This document shows, in pieces, positions 24,181-33,296 of a DNA stretch of 64,000 bases (position 1 is its first letter; the number at the start of each line of letters is the position of its first letter). Both the position numbers and the translations under genes were made by a program. The DNA is from Polyangium mundeleinium (GTDB taxonomy: Bacteria > Myxococcota_A > Polyangia > Polyangiales > Polyangiaceae): the NCBI RefSeq assembly GCF_028369105.1, contig NZ_JAQNDO010000001.1:7658501-7722500 (forward strand), read 5' to 3'. The notes beneath the pieces were generated by a model that saw only the letters and a program-made list of their open reading frames with translations, did not search any database and was not told the origin of the DNA.

Positions 24181-24642
24181 CTAGGGGCCCTTCGCCTTCA
24201 CAAGCTTGCCAAGCTCGCGGAGGAACTCGTCCACGTCCCGGAAGGAGCGGTAGACGCTGGCGAAACGGACGTAGGCGACCTCGTCGAGGTCGCGGAGGTG
24301 GTTCATCACCCGCTCGCCGAGCTCCGCGCTCGTCACCTCGCGCCGCTCGGACTCCTGCACCTCGCGCTCGATCGCGTCCACCACGACCTCCAGCCGGTCC
24401 ACCGAGACCGGCCGCTTGTTGCAGGCGGTCCGGAGACCTCGCATCAGCTTGGCGCGATCGAACGGTTCACGCCGGCCGTCTTTTTTCACGACGGTCGGCA
24501 GGACGTCCTCGACGCGCTCGTACGTCGTGAATCGACGACCACAAGCGGCGCACTCGCGGCGCCTGCGCACGACATCACCCGACCCGGGCGCGCGGGACTC
24601 GACGACCTTGTCCTCGAGGTGCCCGCAGAACGGGCACCTCAT
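24181..24642 (-). CDS. nrdR: Transcriptional repressor NrdR
   Basis: A 153-residue regulator of ribonucleotide reductase genes. The N-terminal zinc ribbon has [16 protein letters not shown] and [12 protein letters not shown] (four cysteines). The ATP-cone (about 47-137) has [20 protein letters not shown]. It senses dATP/ATP and binds NrdR boxes at nrd promoters. No nrd genes are in the window. It lies 3 bp downstream of fabF and upstream of ribD on the same strand. Confidence 0.95.
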   Translation of the reverse strand: MRCPFCGHLEDKVVESRAPGSGDVVRRRRECAACGRRFTTYERVEDVLPTVVKKDGRREPFDRAKLMRGLRTACNKRPVSVDRLEVVVDAIEREVQESERREVTSAELGERVMNHLRDLDEVAYVRFASVYRSFRDVDEFLRELGKLVKAKGP

Positions 24643-24645
24643 CGC

Positions 24646-25890
24646 CTAGCCCTCGAAGCGGGAGAACACGAGCGCAACGTTGGTGCCCCCGAACCCGAAC
24701 GAGTTCGACATGACGTTCCGAAGACGGCGATCCCGCGCGACGAGCGGGACGCAGTCGAGCACGCACTCGGGATCCTGCTCCTCGAGGTTTGCCGTGGGAG
24801 GGACCTTGCCATCTTGGAGCGCGAGCACGGAGAGAGCCGCCTCGACCGCGCCCGCGCCGCCGAGCAGGTGCCCCGTCACGGACTTCGTCGAGCTCACCCA
24901 AAGCCCATGCCCGGTCGCGTGCTCGCCGAACACTTTTACGATCGCGCGCGCCTCCTCGAGGTCGCCGTGCGGCGTCGAGGTGCCGTGCGCGTTGATGTAC
25001 TCGATGTCCGTCGACGCGAGCTTTGCGTCCACGAGCGCTTGCTTCATCGCGCGCTGCGCGCCCTCGCCTTCCGGCGCGGGCTTCGTCAGGTGGTACGCGT
25101 CGCACGTGGCGCCATAGCCGGTCACCTCGCCGTAGATCTTCGCGCCGCGGCGCTTCGCGTGCGACAGCGACTCGAGCATGAGCGTTGCGGCGCCCTCGCC
25201 CATGACAAACCCGTCGCGGCCCTTGTCCCACGGCCGGCTCGCCCGCGTGGGCTCGTCGTTGCGCCGCGAGAGCGCGAACATCGCGCCGAAGCCCGCGGCG
25301 GCGAGGCCCGTGATCGTCGCCTCCGTGCCGCCTGCGACCATGAGGTGCGTGCGGCCGCGGCGGATCCACTCGAAGGCTTCGCCGATCGAATGGGCGCTCG
25401 ACGCGCACGCGCTCGTGTTGCAGTAGCTCGGCCCTTTGAGGTCGAGGGCCATCGCGACCTGGCCGGCGGCGAGGTTCGCGATGACCTGCGGGATGAAGTA
25501 AGGGCTGACCTTCGAGGGCCCCTTTTCGAGCAGCGTCTGCGCGTACTGGTACAGGTTCTCGAGTCCGCCGAGGCCGACGCCGATGAACGTGCCGCACGTC
25601 TCGCGCTCCTCGTCGGTGAACTCGATCCCCGCGTCTTTCAGGCAGAGCTGCGAGGCCGCGACCGAGAGATGGGCGAAGCGGCCCATCTCGCGGACCTTCT
25701 TTTTGGGGATGAAGTCTTCCGCAGCAAACCCCTTCACCTCGCCCGCGATGCGCGTCGAGTACTGCGACGCATCGAAGAGGGTGATAGGCCCGATCCCGGA
25801 CTCTGCCGCGAGCACGGAGCGCCACGTCTCCACGGTGCCGATGCCGTTCGGGGTGACGAGACCGATGCCGGTGATGACGACGCGTTCCAT
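24646..25890 (-). CDS. fabF: Beta-ketoacyl-ACP synthase II
   Basis: A 414-residue condensing enzyme of type II fatty acid synthesis. It carries the catalytic Cys in NTSACASSAHSIGEAF (about 163), the first His in NAHGTSTPHGD (about 303) and the second His in KSVTGHLLGGAGA (about 340). The Gly-rich end SFGFGGTN is also present. It elongates acyl-ACP with malonyl-ACP. It follows acpP directly (55-bp gap), the usual acpP-fabF order. The start at MERVVITGIGLVTPNG is standard. Confidence 0.95.
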   Translation of the reverse strand: MERVVITGIGLVTPNGIGTVETWRSVLAAESGIGPITLFDASQYSTRIAGEVKGFAAEDFIPKKKVREMGRFAHLSVAASQLCLKDAGIEFTDEERETCGTFIGVGLGGLENLYQYAQTLLEKGPSKVSPYFIPQVIANLAAGQVAMALDLKGPSYCNTSACASSAHSIGEAFEWIRRGRTHLMVAGGTEATITGLAAAGFGAMFALSRRNDEPTRASRPWDKGRDGFVMGEGAATLMLESLSHAKRRGAKIYGEVTGYGATCDAYHLTKPAPEGEGAQRAMKQALVDAKLASTDIEYINAHGTSTPHGDLEEARAIVKVFGEHATGHGLWVSSTKSVTGHLLGGAGAVEAALSVLALQDGKVPPTANLEEQDPECVLDCVPLVARDRRLRNVMSNSFGFGGTNVALVFSRFEG

Positions 25891-25945
25891 ACTCGCTTCG
25901 CCCAGGATGGACCGGGGACGAGGCCCTCGCTAGGGCTCTCGGGCG

Positions 25946-26194
25946 CTACTTCTTGATGTGCGAATTGATGTAGTCGATCGCATCCTGCACGGACCGGATC
26001 TTCTCCGTGTCCTCGTCCGGGATGTCGATCTCGAACGCCTCTTCGAAGGCGAGCACGAGCTCCACGAGGCCGAGCGAATCTGCGCCCAGGTCGTCGATGA
26101 ACGTCGACTCGGGCTTGATGTCCTTCTCGTCGACGTCGAGCTGTTCCTTGATGATCCGTTTGACCTCGGCCGAGATGTCGCGACCTTCCGCCAT
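25946..26194 (-). CDS. acpP: Acyl carrier protein
   Basis: An 82-residue acidic carrier. [20 protein letters not shown] carries the serine that takes the 4'-phosphopantetheine arm (about residue 40). It shuttles acyl chains between the Fab enzymes. It sits between fabG and fabF, the conserved order. The N-terminal part [26 protein letters not shown] is typical. Confidence 0.95.
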   Translation of the reverse strand: MAEGRDISAEVKRIIKEQLDVDEKDIKPESTFIDDLGADSLGLVELVLAFEEAFEIDIPDEDTEKIRSVQDAIDYINSHIKK

Positions 26195-26275
26195 GGCGTC
26201 CTCCGGGAAAAAGCGGTCCCCTCCTAACCCATCGTTCGAGCTTTTGCACCACCTTCGTGGCGTGCGAAACGCTTT

Positions 26276-27022
26276 TTACATGTACATGCCGCCGTTTACG
26301 CGGATGGTCTCGCCCGTGATGTAAGAAGCAGCATCCGAGCAGAGGAAGGCCACCGCGGCAGCGACCTCTTCCGGCTTTCCGGTGCGACCGAGCGGAATGG
26401 CCTTCAGCATGCCTTCCTTCACCTCGGCCCCGAGCGACGAGGTCATGTCGGTGTCGATGAAGCCGGGCGCGACCACGTTCACCGTGATGCTGCGTGAAGC
26501 GTACTCGCGCGCGAGCGTCTTCGAGAGGCCGAGGAGCGCGGCCTTCGACGCGGCGTAGACCGCCTGCCCGGCATTGCCCATCTCACCGACGATACTCGAC
26601 AGAAACACGATGCGGCCCGTGCGGGCGCGCATCATCGGCTTGATGACCGCGCGCGCGCAGCCGATCGCGCCCTTCACGTTCACCGCGAAGACGCGATCGA
26701 TCTCCTCTTCCTTCACGCGCAGGACGAGATTGTCGACGGCGATGCCCGCGTTCGCCACGAGGATGTCGAGGCGGCCGAGCCGCTTCGCCAGCGCCGCGAT
26801 CGCCTCGTCGGTGGCCTGCATGTCGGCCACGTCGAAGCCGAGCGCCTCGGCCTTGCCTCCGCGCTCCTCGATCGCCTGCACGACGCGACGCGCCTCCTCC
26901 TCACCGCGCACGTAGTTGACAACGACGTACGCGCCTTGCGCTGCGAGCGCCTCCGCCGTCGCGCGACCAATTCCCCGTGAAGCGCCCGTCACGAGCGCGA
27001 CCTTGCCGCTCAGACCGAACAT
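26276..27022 (-). CDS. fabG: 3-oxoacyl-ACP reductase
   Basis: A 248-residue short-chain dehydrogenase. It has the NADP-binding GASRGIGRA (about 13), NAGI (about 90), catalytic Ser in [12 protein letters not shown] (about 143), and YAASK (Tyr 156, Lys 160). The C-terminus [12 protein letters not shown] is the classic FabG ending. It reduces beta-ketoacyl-ACP with NADPH. It starts 3 bp after fabD and precedes acpP by 81 bp. Confidence 0.95.
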   Translation of the reverse strand: MFGLSGKVALVTGASRGIGRATAEALAAQGAYVVVNYVRGEEEARRVVQAIEERGGKAEALGFDVADMQATDEAIAALAKRLGRLDILVANAGIAVDNLVLRVKEEEIDRVFAVNVKGAIGCARAVIKPMMRARTGRIVFLSSIVGEMGNAGQAVYAASKAALLGLSKTLAREYASRSITVNVVAPGFIDTDMTSSLGAEVKEGMLKAIPLGRTGKPEEVAAAVAFLCSDAASYITGETIRVNGGMYM

Positions 27023-27025
27023 CTC

Positions 27026-27976
27026 TCAAGCCTCCAGGAATGCAGGCACCGCGTCGATCCCCGCCGGATCCGAGACGCTCAGCACCTTGATGGATTTCGC
27101 GATTCGCTTCCCGAGCCCGGCGAGCACCTTGCCAGGCCCAAGCTCGAGCGCGTGCGTCACGCCCTCGGCCGCCATGCGCTCGACCGAAGCGGACCAGAGG
27201 ACCGCGCCGTCGATCTGCCCGAGCAAGAGCTCGGCGACCCGCCCGGGATCGGCGTTCGGCGACGCGTCGACGTTGGCGATCACCGGGAACACGAGCGGAT
27301 GGATCACGACCCGCTCGAGCGCAGGCGCGAGCGCGTCACGCGCGCTCCGCATGAGCGCGCAGTGGAAGGGCGCGCTGACCTTGAGCGGCACGGCCTTGCC
27401 GCCACGCGCGACCACGAGCTCCCCCGCACGAGCTACCGCGTCCTTGTGCCCTGCGATCACCACCTGCCCCGGCGCGTTGTAGTTCGCCGGCGAAACGATC
27501 TCCCCCGCGGCCGCCTCCTCGCAGATCGCCGCGATCGCCTCGGCGTCGAGCCCCATGATCGCCGACATCGCGCCCTCGCCCGGCGGCACTGCGGCCTGCA
27601 TCGCGGAGCCGCGCAGGCGGCAGAGGCGCACGGCGTCTTCGAGCTCGATCGCGCCCGCGGCGCAGAGGGCGCTGTACTCGCCGAGCGAGTGCCCCGCGGC
27701 GAACACGGGCGGCGCGAGATCCGGGTGACGCTCGCGCAGCGCCGCCACGATGGCCGCGCTCGCCGCCACGATCGCGGGCTGCGTGTTCGCGGTGAGCGTG
27801 AGCTCCTCCATCGGGCCTTCGAAGCAGAGCCGGGAGAGCGGCTCGCCGAGCGCGGCGTCCGCGCGCTCGAACGTGCGGCGCGCGGCCTCTGACGTCGCAG
27901 CGAGCTCTTTGCCCATGCCGACGACCTGCGAGCCTTGACCAGGGAACAACCAGGCGACCTTCGTGCTTCGCTGCAT
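27026..27976 (-). CDS. fabD: Malonyl-CoA:ACP transacylase
   Basis: A 316-residue acyltransferase that loads malonyl groups onto ACP. FPGQGSQVVGMG sits near the N-terminus, the catalytic Ser is in AGHSLGEYSAL (about 96), and the catalytic His is in KVSAPFHCALM (about 205). It lies between fabH (77-bp gap) and fabG (3-bp gap) on the minus strand, a normal order. Confidence 0.95.
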   Translation of the reverse strand: MQRSTKVAWLFPGQGSQVVGMGKELAATSEAARRTFERADAALGEPLSRLCFEGPMEELTLTANTQPAIVAASAAIVAALRERHPDLAPPVFAAGHSLGEYSALCAAGAIELEDAVRLCRLRGSAMQAAVPPGEGAMSAIMGLDAEAIAAICEEAAAGEIVSPANYNAPGQVVIAGHKDAVARAGELVVARGGKAVPLKVSAPFHCALMRSARDALAPALERVVIHPLVFPVIANVDASPNADPGRVAELLLGQIDGAVLWSASVERMAAEGVTHALELGPGKVLAGLGKRIAKSIKVLSVSDPAGIDAVPAFLEA

Positions 27977-28053
27977 CGACGCGGACTCCGTGGTGTTACG
28001 TCGCGAGAAAATGTTTTGCAGTCAAAGGATCGGCGGAGACGCGGGGAAACGCG

Positions 28054-29052
28054 TCACATCCGCACGAGGGCGGCGCCCCAGGAGATCCCGGCGCCGAGGG
28101 CGCACATGAGGACGTTTTGCCCGGACTTGATGCGCCCGTCGCGCACGGCCTCGTCGAGCGCGATGGGGATCGAGGCGCTCGATGTGTTGCCGTACTCCTG
28201 GATGTTGATGACGAACTTCTCCATCGGGAAGTTCAGCCGATCGGCGACCTGCGTGATGATGCGCAGGTTCGCCTGATGGGCGACGACCCAGTCGAGCTCG
28301 GCGCTCGTCAGCCCGGAAGCTTTGAGGACCGCGGTCGACGCGCTCGTCAGGTTCTTGATGGCGGTCCGGAAGATCTCCTGCCCCATCATGTGGACCTTGT
28401 TGCGCTTCTTCGCGAGGCCCTCCTCCGTGAGCGGTTCGGCCGTGCCGCCGCCTGGAATCGTGAGCGCATGCGCGAGCGAGCCGTCGGTGAAGATCCGCGT
28501 GGAGAGCAGGCCCCGGCCGTCTCCCTCCGAGGGCCCGAGGACGACCGCGCCCGCGCCATCCCCGAAGAGGACGCACGTCGTCCGATCCTGCCAGTCGAGC
28601 AGCCTCGAGAGCAGCTCGACGCCGACCACGAGGACGCAGCGCGCCGCCCCGGTGGCGATGAACTGATCGGCGATGGTGAGCCCGTAGATGAACCCGGCGC
28701 ACGCGGCCGACACGTCGAAGGCCGGGATGTTGTCGGCCCCGAGCTTCTGCTGCACGTGCACGGCGCACGCGGGCATCGGGCTGTCGCCGCTGATCGTCCC
28801 GACGATGATCATGTCGATGTCGGCGGCGTTGAGCCCCGCCGACTCGAGGGCGCGGCGCGCAGCGGCCGCCGCCATGTCGCTCGTGTTCTCGTTCTCGGCC
28901 GCGATGTGCCGGCGCCGGATGCCGGTGCGCTCCGCGATCCAAGCGTCGGACGTGTCGACGATCTTCTCGAGGTCGACGTTGGCGAGGACCTTCTCAGGGA
29001 CGTAGTGGCCAGTCCCGAGGATGCGACTCTTCGGTGTGGGGAGCGCGCTCAT
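28054..29052 (-). CDS. fabH: Beta-ketoacyl-ACP synthase III
   Basis: A 332-residue initiating condensing enzyme. It has the catalytic Cys in DVSAACAGFIYGL (about 120), His in VAHQANLRII (about 257) and Asn in YGNTSSASIPIAL (about 287). It joins acetyl-CoA (or a branched starter) with malonyl-ACP. Myxobacteria make iso-branched acids, so branched starters are plausible. In most genomes plsX lies between rpmF and fabH; here there is only a 193-bp gap with no plsX. Confidence 0.95.
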   Translation of the reverse strand: MSALPTPKSRILGTGHYVPEKVLANVDLEKIVDTSDAWIAERTGIRRRHIAAENENTSDMAAAAARRALESAGLNAADIDMIIVGTISGDSPMPACAVHVQQKLGADNIPAFDVSAACAGFIYGLTIADQFIATGAARCVLVVGVELLSRLLDWQDRTTCVLFGDGAGAVVLGPSEGDGRGLLSTRIFTDGSLAHALTIPGGGTAEPLTEEGLAKKRNKVHMMGQEIFRTAIKNLTSASTAVLKASGLTSAELDWVVAHQANLRIITQVADRLNFPMEKFVINIQEYGNTSSASIPIALDEAVRDGRIKSGQNVLMCALGAGISWGAALVRM

Positions 29053-29245
29053 GGTGACAAGGTAGCAGGGCGCCGAGGCGGCGCGTGTTCGAGCGATGGA
29101 CCAAGGCCTGTGTCTCCGTGAAATTCATCAAGGAGCGCCAAGATCCATGCACGCACGTGGTGCCTGGCGCGAGCCCATCTCGAAGCCTCGCCCTTCGTGG
29201 AGCGGGTTCCCTTCGAGACGGGCAGGCCGGGGAGATGCGATGGAC

Positions 29246-29437
29246 TCAGGTGGTCGCGGCCTTGACGGCCTTCGCCTTGCGACCCTTGTAGAAACCACAG
29301 GCGCCGCAGGCGCGGTGCGGAAGCGCCGCCTCCCCGCAGTTCGGGCAGGCAACCACCTGCACCGGGGTGACCTTGTCGTGGTTCGCGCGCCGCATGTCGC
29401 GCTTGCTCGGGGTGGTTTTCCTCTTCGGGACGGCCAC
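29246..29437 (-). CDS. rpmF: Ribosomal protein L32
   Basis: A 63-residue protein of the large ribosomal subunit. MAVPKRKTTPSKRDMRRANH is the diagnostic N-terminus. The zinc-ribbon cysteines CPNC and CGACG are present, so this is the zinc-binding form. It lies 3 bp after yceD, the nearly universal yceD-rpmF pair. Confidence 0.96.
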   Translation of the reverse strand: MAVPKRKTTPSKRDMRRANHDKVTPVQVVACPNCGEAALPHRACGACGFYKGRKAKAVKAATT

Positions 29438-29440
29438 GGG

Positions 29441-30166
29441 CTACTCCTTCTTCGTCTTCTTCTGCTGGGACGCGTCGGCACTGCCGGACGCGGCTCCTTG
29501 ATCATCGTTCGGCCCGCGCGAGCCGCTCGCCTTGGAGAGCGCGGCGCGCAAAGCGCCGAGGGGCGCGAGCCTGGGGTCGATGGGCGGCTCGGCGCCACCC
29601 TCGACGGCCTCGGGGGAGGCGGGACGGATACCCGGACACGCCTCGGAGCACAAGGGGAAGATCGGCATCTCGAGCAGAATCGCCTCACGGATGAACCCGT
29701 CGAGCACGACCGTCTCGCCGTCGTAGACGTCCACCTCCGCCTCGTCCGAGGAAAACTCGTACTCCGGCAGCTCTTTTTCCTTCGGCGCCCGCTTGCCCGT
29801 GCCTGTCTCGGTCTTCGAGCTTCCCCCCGCCGCCTTCTTTGCCTGCGCCGCGGCGCGCTTTTCGTCCGCCTTCTGCGCGAGCACGGCAGGCGCTGCCGGC
29901 TTGAGGAGGAGCGACATCTCCGCGTCGACGTCGAGCTTCGTCGTCTCAAGGCAACGAGCGCACGGCGCCTGCAAGACGGCGTGGACGCGCCCGCGCACGA
30001 CGATGTCGGAGCCGGAGCGCGAGATCCGCCCCGAGACGTGCCCCACCTCGGCGCCACGCATGTCGCAGTCGCTGAGCTGCTCGTCGAGCCATGCGACGGG
30101 CAGGTCCGCCGCGATCGAGCGACCAGCGGCGTCGATGTCTCCGGCGGGAATGGCGAAGAGCGGCAT
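29441..30166 (-). CDS. YceD/DUF177 family protein
   Basis: About 241 residues from ATG 30166, chosen because AAGGA lies 9 bases upstream; ATGs or GTGs up to 30238 are alternatives. The family signature is present: CARCLETTKLDVDAEM (about 70), then DGETVVLDGFIREAILLEMPIFPLCSEACPG. The four cysteines may bind zinc. A Lys/Ala-rich insertion separates the halves, and a charged tail ends QQKKTKKE. The family is linked to 23S rRNA or ribosome assembly in bacteria and plants. It is the first gene of the rpmF-fab cluster. Confidence 0.85.
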   Translation of the reverse strand: MPLFAIPAGDIDAAGRSIAADLPVAWLDEQLSDCDMRGAEVGHVSGRISRSGSDIVVRGRVHAVLQAPCARCLETTKLDVDAEMSLLLKPAAPAVLAQKADEKRAAAQAKKAAGGSSKTETGTGKRAPKEKELPEYEFSSDEAEVDVYDGETVVLDGFIREAILLEMPIFPLCSEACPGIRPASPEAVEGGAEPPIDPRLAPLGALRAALSKASGSRGPNDDQGAASGSADASQQKKTKKE

Positions 30167-30319
30167 GATCGATTCCTTGGACGAGTGCGAGGTCGCGGCA
30201 GCCATGAGGTTCGCCTCGGCCGCGCGAGGCGGGAGCAACTAGCGCACGGTCGGGGTGCTCGCAAGCCGCCCGGCGCAGCTTCGACCGGCAAAGGCCATGG
30301 TAGGGTGCGCCCAGCACGC

Positions 30320-31639
30320 ATGGACCGCCCGCTCGAACGGCCCGACGATCGATCGCGAAGGTGGCTTTTTGCTGCGGCAATCTACACGTTGGTCACGGTC
30401 GTGTGTCTCGCCACGACAGGGCGCGAGCGGCTCACGACGCACACGCCGTACAATCACTTCGCCTTGCTCGCCAACGCGTGGCTGCACGGCCGCCTGGACC
30501 TCGGCGGACCTCCTCCCGCGTACACGGGGAACAACGATTTCGTCGTGTGGGAGGGCAAGCACTACGTGAGCTTTCCGCCGTTCCCCGCGGTCCTCTTGCT
30601 GCCGGCGGTCAAGCTCGCGGGCAGCGTCGATCGCGTTCGGGACGGTCAGATCTTCGCGCTCTTCACGGGCCTCGGGCCGGCGCTCCTATACCTCGGCCTC
30701 GACGCGCTCACCCGCGCCGGCAGGACGGGACGATCCGAGCGGGAGAACGTGCTCCTCTCGCTGCTGTTCGCGTTCGGCACCGTGTACTGGTTCTCCGCTG
30801 TGCAAGGCACGGTCTGGTTCGTCGCGCACGTCGTCGGCGCAGCGCTCGCGGCGCTCTACCTCTTCGCGTCCGTCGGCGCTGCGCACCCGATCCTCGCGGG
30901 GCTCGCGATCGGCCTCGGGTTCGCCACGCGCACGCCGCTCGGATTCGCGTTCCCTCTCTTCGTGTACGAGGCGGTCCGAGCGAGCACGAACTCGAGCGCG
31001 AGCGCTCGCGTGCGCCTCGCGGACGTGGATGCGCGAGCGCTCGCGAAAAGGATCGCGCTCTTCGCGGCGCCTGCCGCCGCGGTGCTCGGCGTCCTGCTCT
31101 GGTACAACGCCGCGCGGTTCGGCGATCCGTTCGAGTTCGGCCACCGGCTGCTGGCGATCACGTGGCGAGCGCGCATCGAGCGGTGGGGGCTCTTCTCGTA
31201 CCACTACCTCGGCCGGAACCTCGGCGTGATCCTGACGTCCCTGCCCTACACGGGCACGAGCGGCGCGCCGTTCCAGATCAACGCGCACGGCCTCGCGCTT
31301 TGGGTCACGACGCCCATCTACGCGTGGGTGCTCTGGCCGAGGCGCACGCCGCCTTCGTACGGGGCCGTCGCGCTTACGGCCGCATGCGTCGCGCTGCCGA
31401 GCTTGCTCTACCAGAACAGTGGTTGGATCCAGTTCGGCTACCGCTTCTCCAACGACTTCGCCGTGTTCCTGTTCGCGCTCCTCGCGCTCGGCAGGAGGCG
31501 GCTCGGCGGCTTCTTCTGGACGTTCGCCCTGGTCTCCGTCCTCGTCAACGCGTTCGGCGCGATCACCTTCCAGCGCGCCGCGTATGGTCGGTTCTACTTC
31601 GTGGATCCGACCCAGAAAATTCTCCACCAGCCCGATTGA
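30320..31639 (+). CDS. Polytopic membrane protein, possible GT-C-type glycosyltransferase
   Basis: A 439-residue protein starting at ATG 30320 with about ten hydrophobic segments (for example LFAAAIYTLVTVVCLATTG, FAAPAAAVLGVLLWY, FFWTFALVSVLVNAFGAI). The first periplasmic loop reads HGRLDLGGPPPAYTGNNDF and HYVSFPPFPAVLLLP; polar loops with acidic residues after TM1 are typical of GT-C enzymes that use polyprenyl-phosphate sugars. I cannot assign a precise family or substrate. It is divergent from yceD and followed by pyrR 61 bp on. Confidence 0.7.
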   Translation: MDRPLERPDDRSRRWLFAAAIYTLVTVVCLATTGRERLTTHTPYNHFALLANAWLHGRLDLGGPPPAYTGNNDFVVWEGKHYVSFPPFPAVLLLPAVKLAGSVDRVRDGQIFALFTGLGPALLYLGLDALTRAGRTGRSERENVLLSLLFAFGTVYWFSAVQGTVWFVAHVVGAALAALYLFASVGAAHPILAGLAIGLGFATRTPLGFAFPLFVYEAVRASTNSSASARVRLADVDARALAKRIALFAAPAAAVLGVLLWYNAARFGDPFEFGHRLLAITWRARIERWGLFSYHYLGRNLGVILTSLPYTGTSGAPFQINAHGLALWVTTPIYAWVLWPRRTPPSYGAVALTAACVALPSLLYQNSGWIQFGYRFSNDFAVFLFALLALGRRRLGGFFWTFALVSVLVNAFGAITFQRAAYGRFYFVDPTQKILHQPD

Positions 31640-31700
31640 CGTGACGGACCCCGCGCGGCCCGGGGACACCGCGTCGGCCTTGTGGTAGCTCGTCCCCGCC

Positions 31701-32240
31701 ATGTCCGAAGTCCTCCTCGATCCGGTCGCGGTGGCCCGAGGTCTCCGCCGCGTCGCTGGCGAAATCGCCGAGCACGGTGGCGTCCGTGACCTCGCGCTGA
31801 TCGGCATACGGCGCGGCGGCGAGCCCCTCGCGGAGAGGCTCGCCGCGCTGCTCCGCGAGCTCGAAGGTGAAGCGCCGCCGACGGGCTCCATCGACATCAC
31901 CCTCTACCGCGACGATGCCGCGACGGCCCTGCCGAACCCCAAGATCGGCCCGAGCCGCATCCCCTTCGAGGTGCGCGGCAAACGCGTCGTGCTCGTCGAC
32001 GACGTCCTCTACACCGGCCGTACGATCCGCGCGGCGCTCGACGCAGTGCTCGACTACGGCCGCCCGCGCCGCATCGAGCTCTGCGTGCTCGTCGACCGCG
32101 GCGGCCGCGAGTTGCCCATCCACCCGGACTACACCGTGCGCCGCGTCGAGCTCGGCCCCGGACAGAGGATCGAGGTCACGCAGAAGGACGACGGCGCGTG
32201 GGCCACCATCGAAGATTCATCCACCCTGGGGGGAACGTGA
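31701..32240 (+). CDS. pyrR: PyrR: pyrimidine regulator / uracil phosphoribosyltransferase
   Basis: A 179-residue PRT-fold protein. The PRPP loop is [20 protein letters not shown] (about 95-115). [11 protein letters not shown] and [16 protein letters not shown] are PyrR signatures. In Gram-positive bacteria it binds pyr mRNA and controls attenuation, and many homologues also make UMP. The stop codon overlaps the pyrB start (GTGA), so the two are translationally coupled. Only 61 bp separate it from the upstream gene, and I see no attenuator hairpin pair there. Confidence 0.92.
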   Translation: MSEVLLDPVAVARGLRRVAGEIAEHGGVRDLALIGIRRGGEPLAERLAALLRELEGEAPPTGSIDITLYRDDAATALPNPKIGPSRIPFEVRGKRVVLVDDVLYTGRTIRAALDAVLDYGRPRRIELCVLVDRGGRELPIHPDYTVRRVELGPGQRIEVTQKDDGAWATIEDSSTLGGT

Positions 32241-33196
32241 CAACACCACGCGCGCGATATCCGCACCGCCACCTGCTCGGGATCGAGGCCCTGGAGAGGA
32301 CCGAGATCTTCTCGATCCTGGACGCTGCGGAGAGCTTCTTCGACGTCTCGCGGCGCAGCGTCCGGAAGGTGCCGACGCTCCGGGGCAAGACGGTGATCAA
32401 CCTCTTCTACGAGCCCTCCACGCGCACGCGGACCTCGTTCGAGCTCGCGGGCAAGAGGCTCTCGGCGGACGTCATCAACATCAGCGTGTCGACGTCGAGC
32501 GCGGTCAAGGGCGAGACGCTCCTCGACACGGTGAAGAACCTCGAAGCGATGTGCCCGGACGTCCTCGTCATCCGGCATCAAGCGTCGGGCGCGCCGCACT
32601 ACGTCGCTTCACGCACGAAGGCCGCCGTGGTCAATGCGGGCGACGGGACGCACGAGCACCCCACGCAAGCGCTGCTCGACGCGTTCACGATTCGACGTCG
32701 CAAGGGACGGATCGAGGGCCTCGTCGTGGCCATCTGCGGCGACGTTTTGCACAGCCGCGTCGCGCGCTCGAACGCGCTTCTGCTTCGGAAAATGGGAGCC
32801 ACGGTGCGCTTCGCAGGCCCTCGCACGCTCCTTCCACCCGCGGCCGAGTCGCTCGGCGCGGAGGTGCATGATCGACTCGAACCCGCGCTCGAAGGCGCCG
32901 ACGTCGTGATGATGCTCCGTGTGCAGCGCGAACGCCTCGCGGGCACGTTCTTGCCGAGCACCCGCGAGTACAGCAGGAAGTTCGGGCTCAACGAAACGCG
33001 ACTCGCGCTCGCCGCGCCCGACGCGATCGTGATGCACCCCGGGCCCATGAACCGAGGTGTGGAGATCGACCCTGTCGTGGCGGATGGCTCACGCAGCGTC
33101 ATCCTCGATCAGGTGGAAGCGGGCGTCGCCGTACGAATGGCGGTCTTGTGGATGCTCGCGACGGAGGCCGAGGGGGAGCCCACCGCTGGCGCGTGA
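32237..33196 (+). CDS. pyrB: Aspartate carbamoyltransferase catalytic subunit
   Basis: About 319 residues from GTG 32237, which overlaps the pyrR stop and has GGGGGGA upstream. It has the carbamoyl-phosphate site [10 protein letters not shown] (about 55), [36 protein letters not shown], and the aspartate-binding [11 protein letters not shown] and MHPGPMNRG. It makes carbamoyl-aspartate, the committed step of pyrimidine synthesis. No pyrI or pyrC gene is adjacent; the next gene is an ECF sigma factor. Confidence 0.95.
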   Translation: MTTPRARYPHRHLLGIEALERTEIFSILDAAESFFDVSRRSVRKVPTLRGKTVINLFYEPSTRTRTSFELAGKRLSADVINISVSTSSAVKGETLLDTVKNLEAMCPDVLVIRHQASGAPHYVASRTKAAVVNAGDGTHEHPTQALLDAFTIRRRKGRIEGLVVAICGDVLHSRVARSNALLLRKMGATVRFAGPRTLLPPAAESLGAEVHDRLEPALEGADVVMMLRVQRERLAGTFLPSTREYSRKFGLNETRLALAAPDAIVMHPGPMNRGVEIDPVVADGSRSVILDQVEAGVAVRMAVLWMLATEAEGEPTAGA

Positions 33197-33296
33197 GCGC
33201 GGATGACCATTGACGCTCCCTGCCACCCGCAGGACAAACCGTTCGAGAGGCGCGGGCAACGTCGATCACGCGAGCTGCGCCTCGGGGCGGTGAACC

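Noticed and set aside
29096-30319. Long plus-strand extension upstream of the membrane protein gene
   Set aside because: It is antisense to yceD and rpmF, with Arg/Gly-rich translation. ATG 30320 begins the real protein.
31640-31700. PyrR-binding attenuator before pyrR
   Set aside because: The spacer is only 61 bp, and no terminator/anti-terminator pair or PyrR-box could be recognised.
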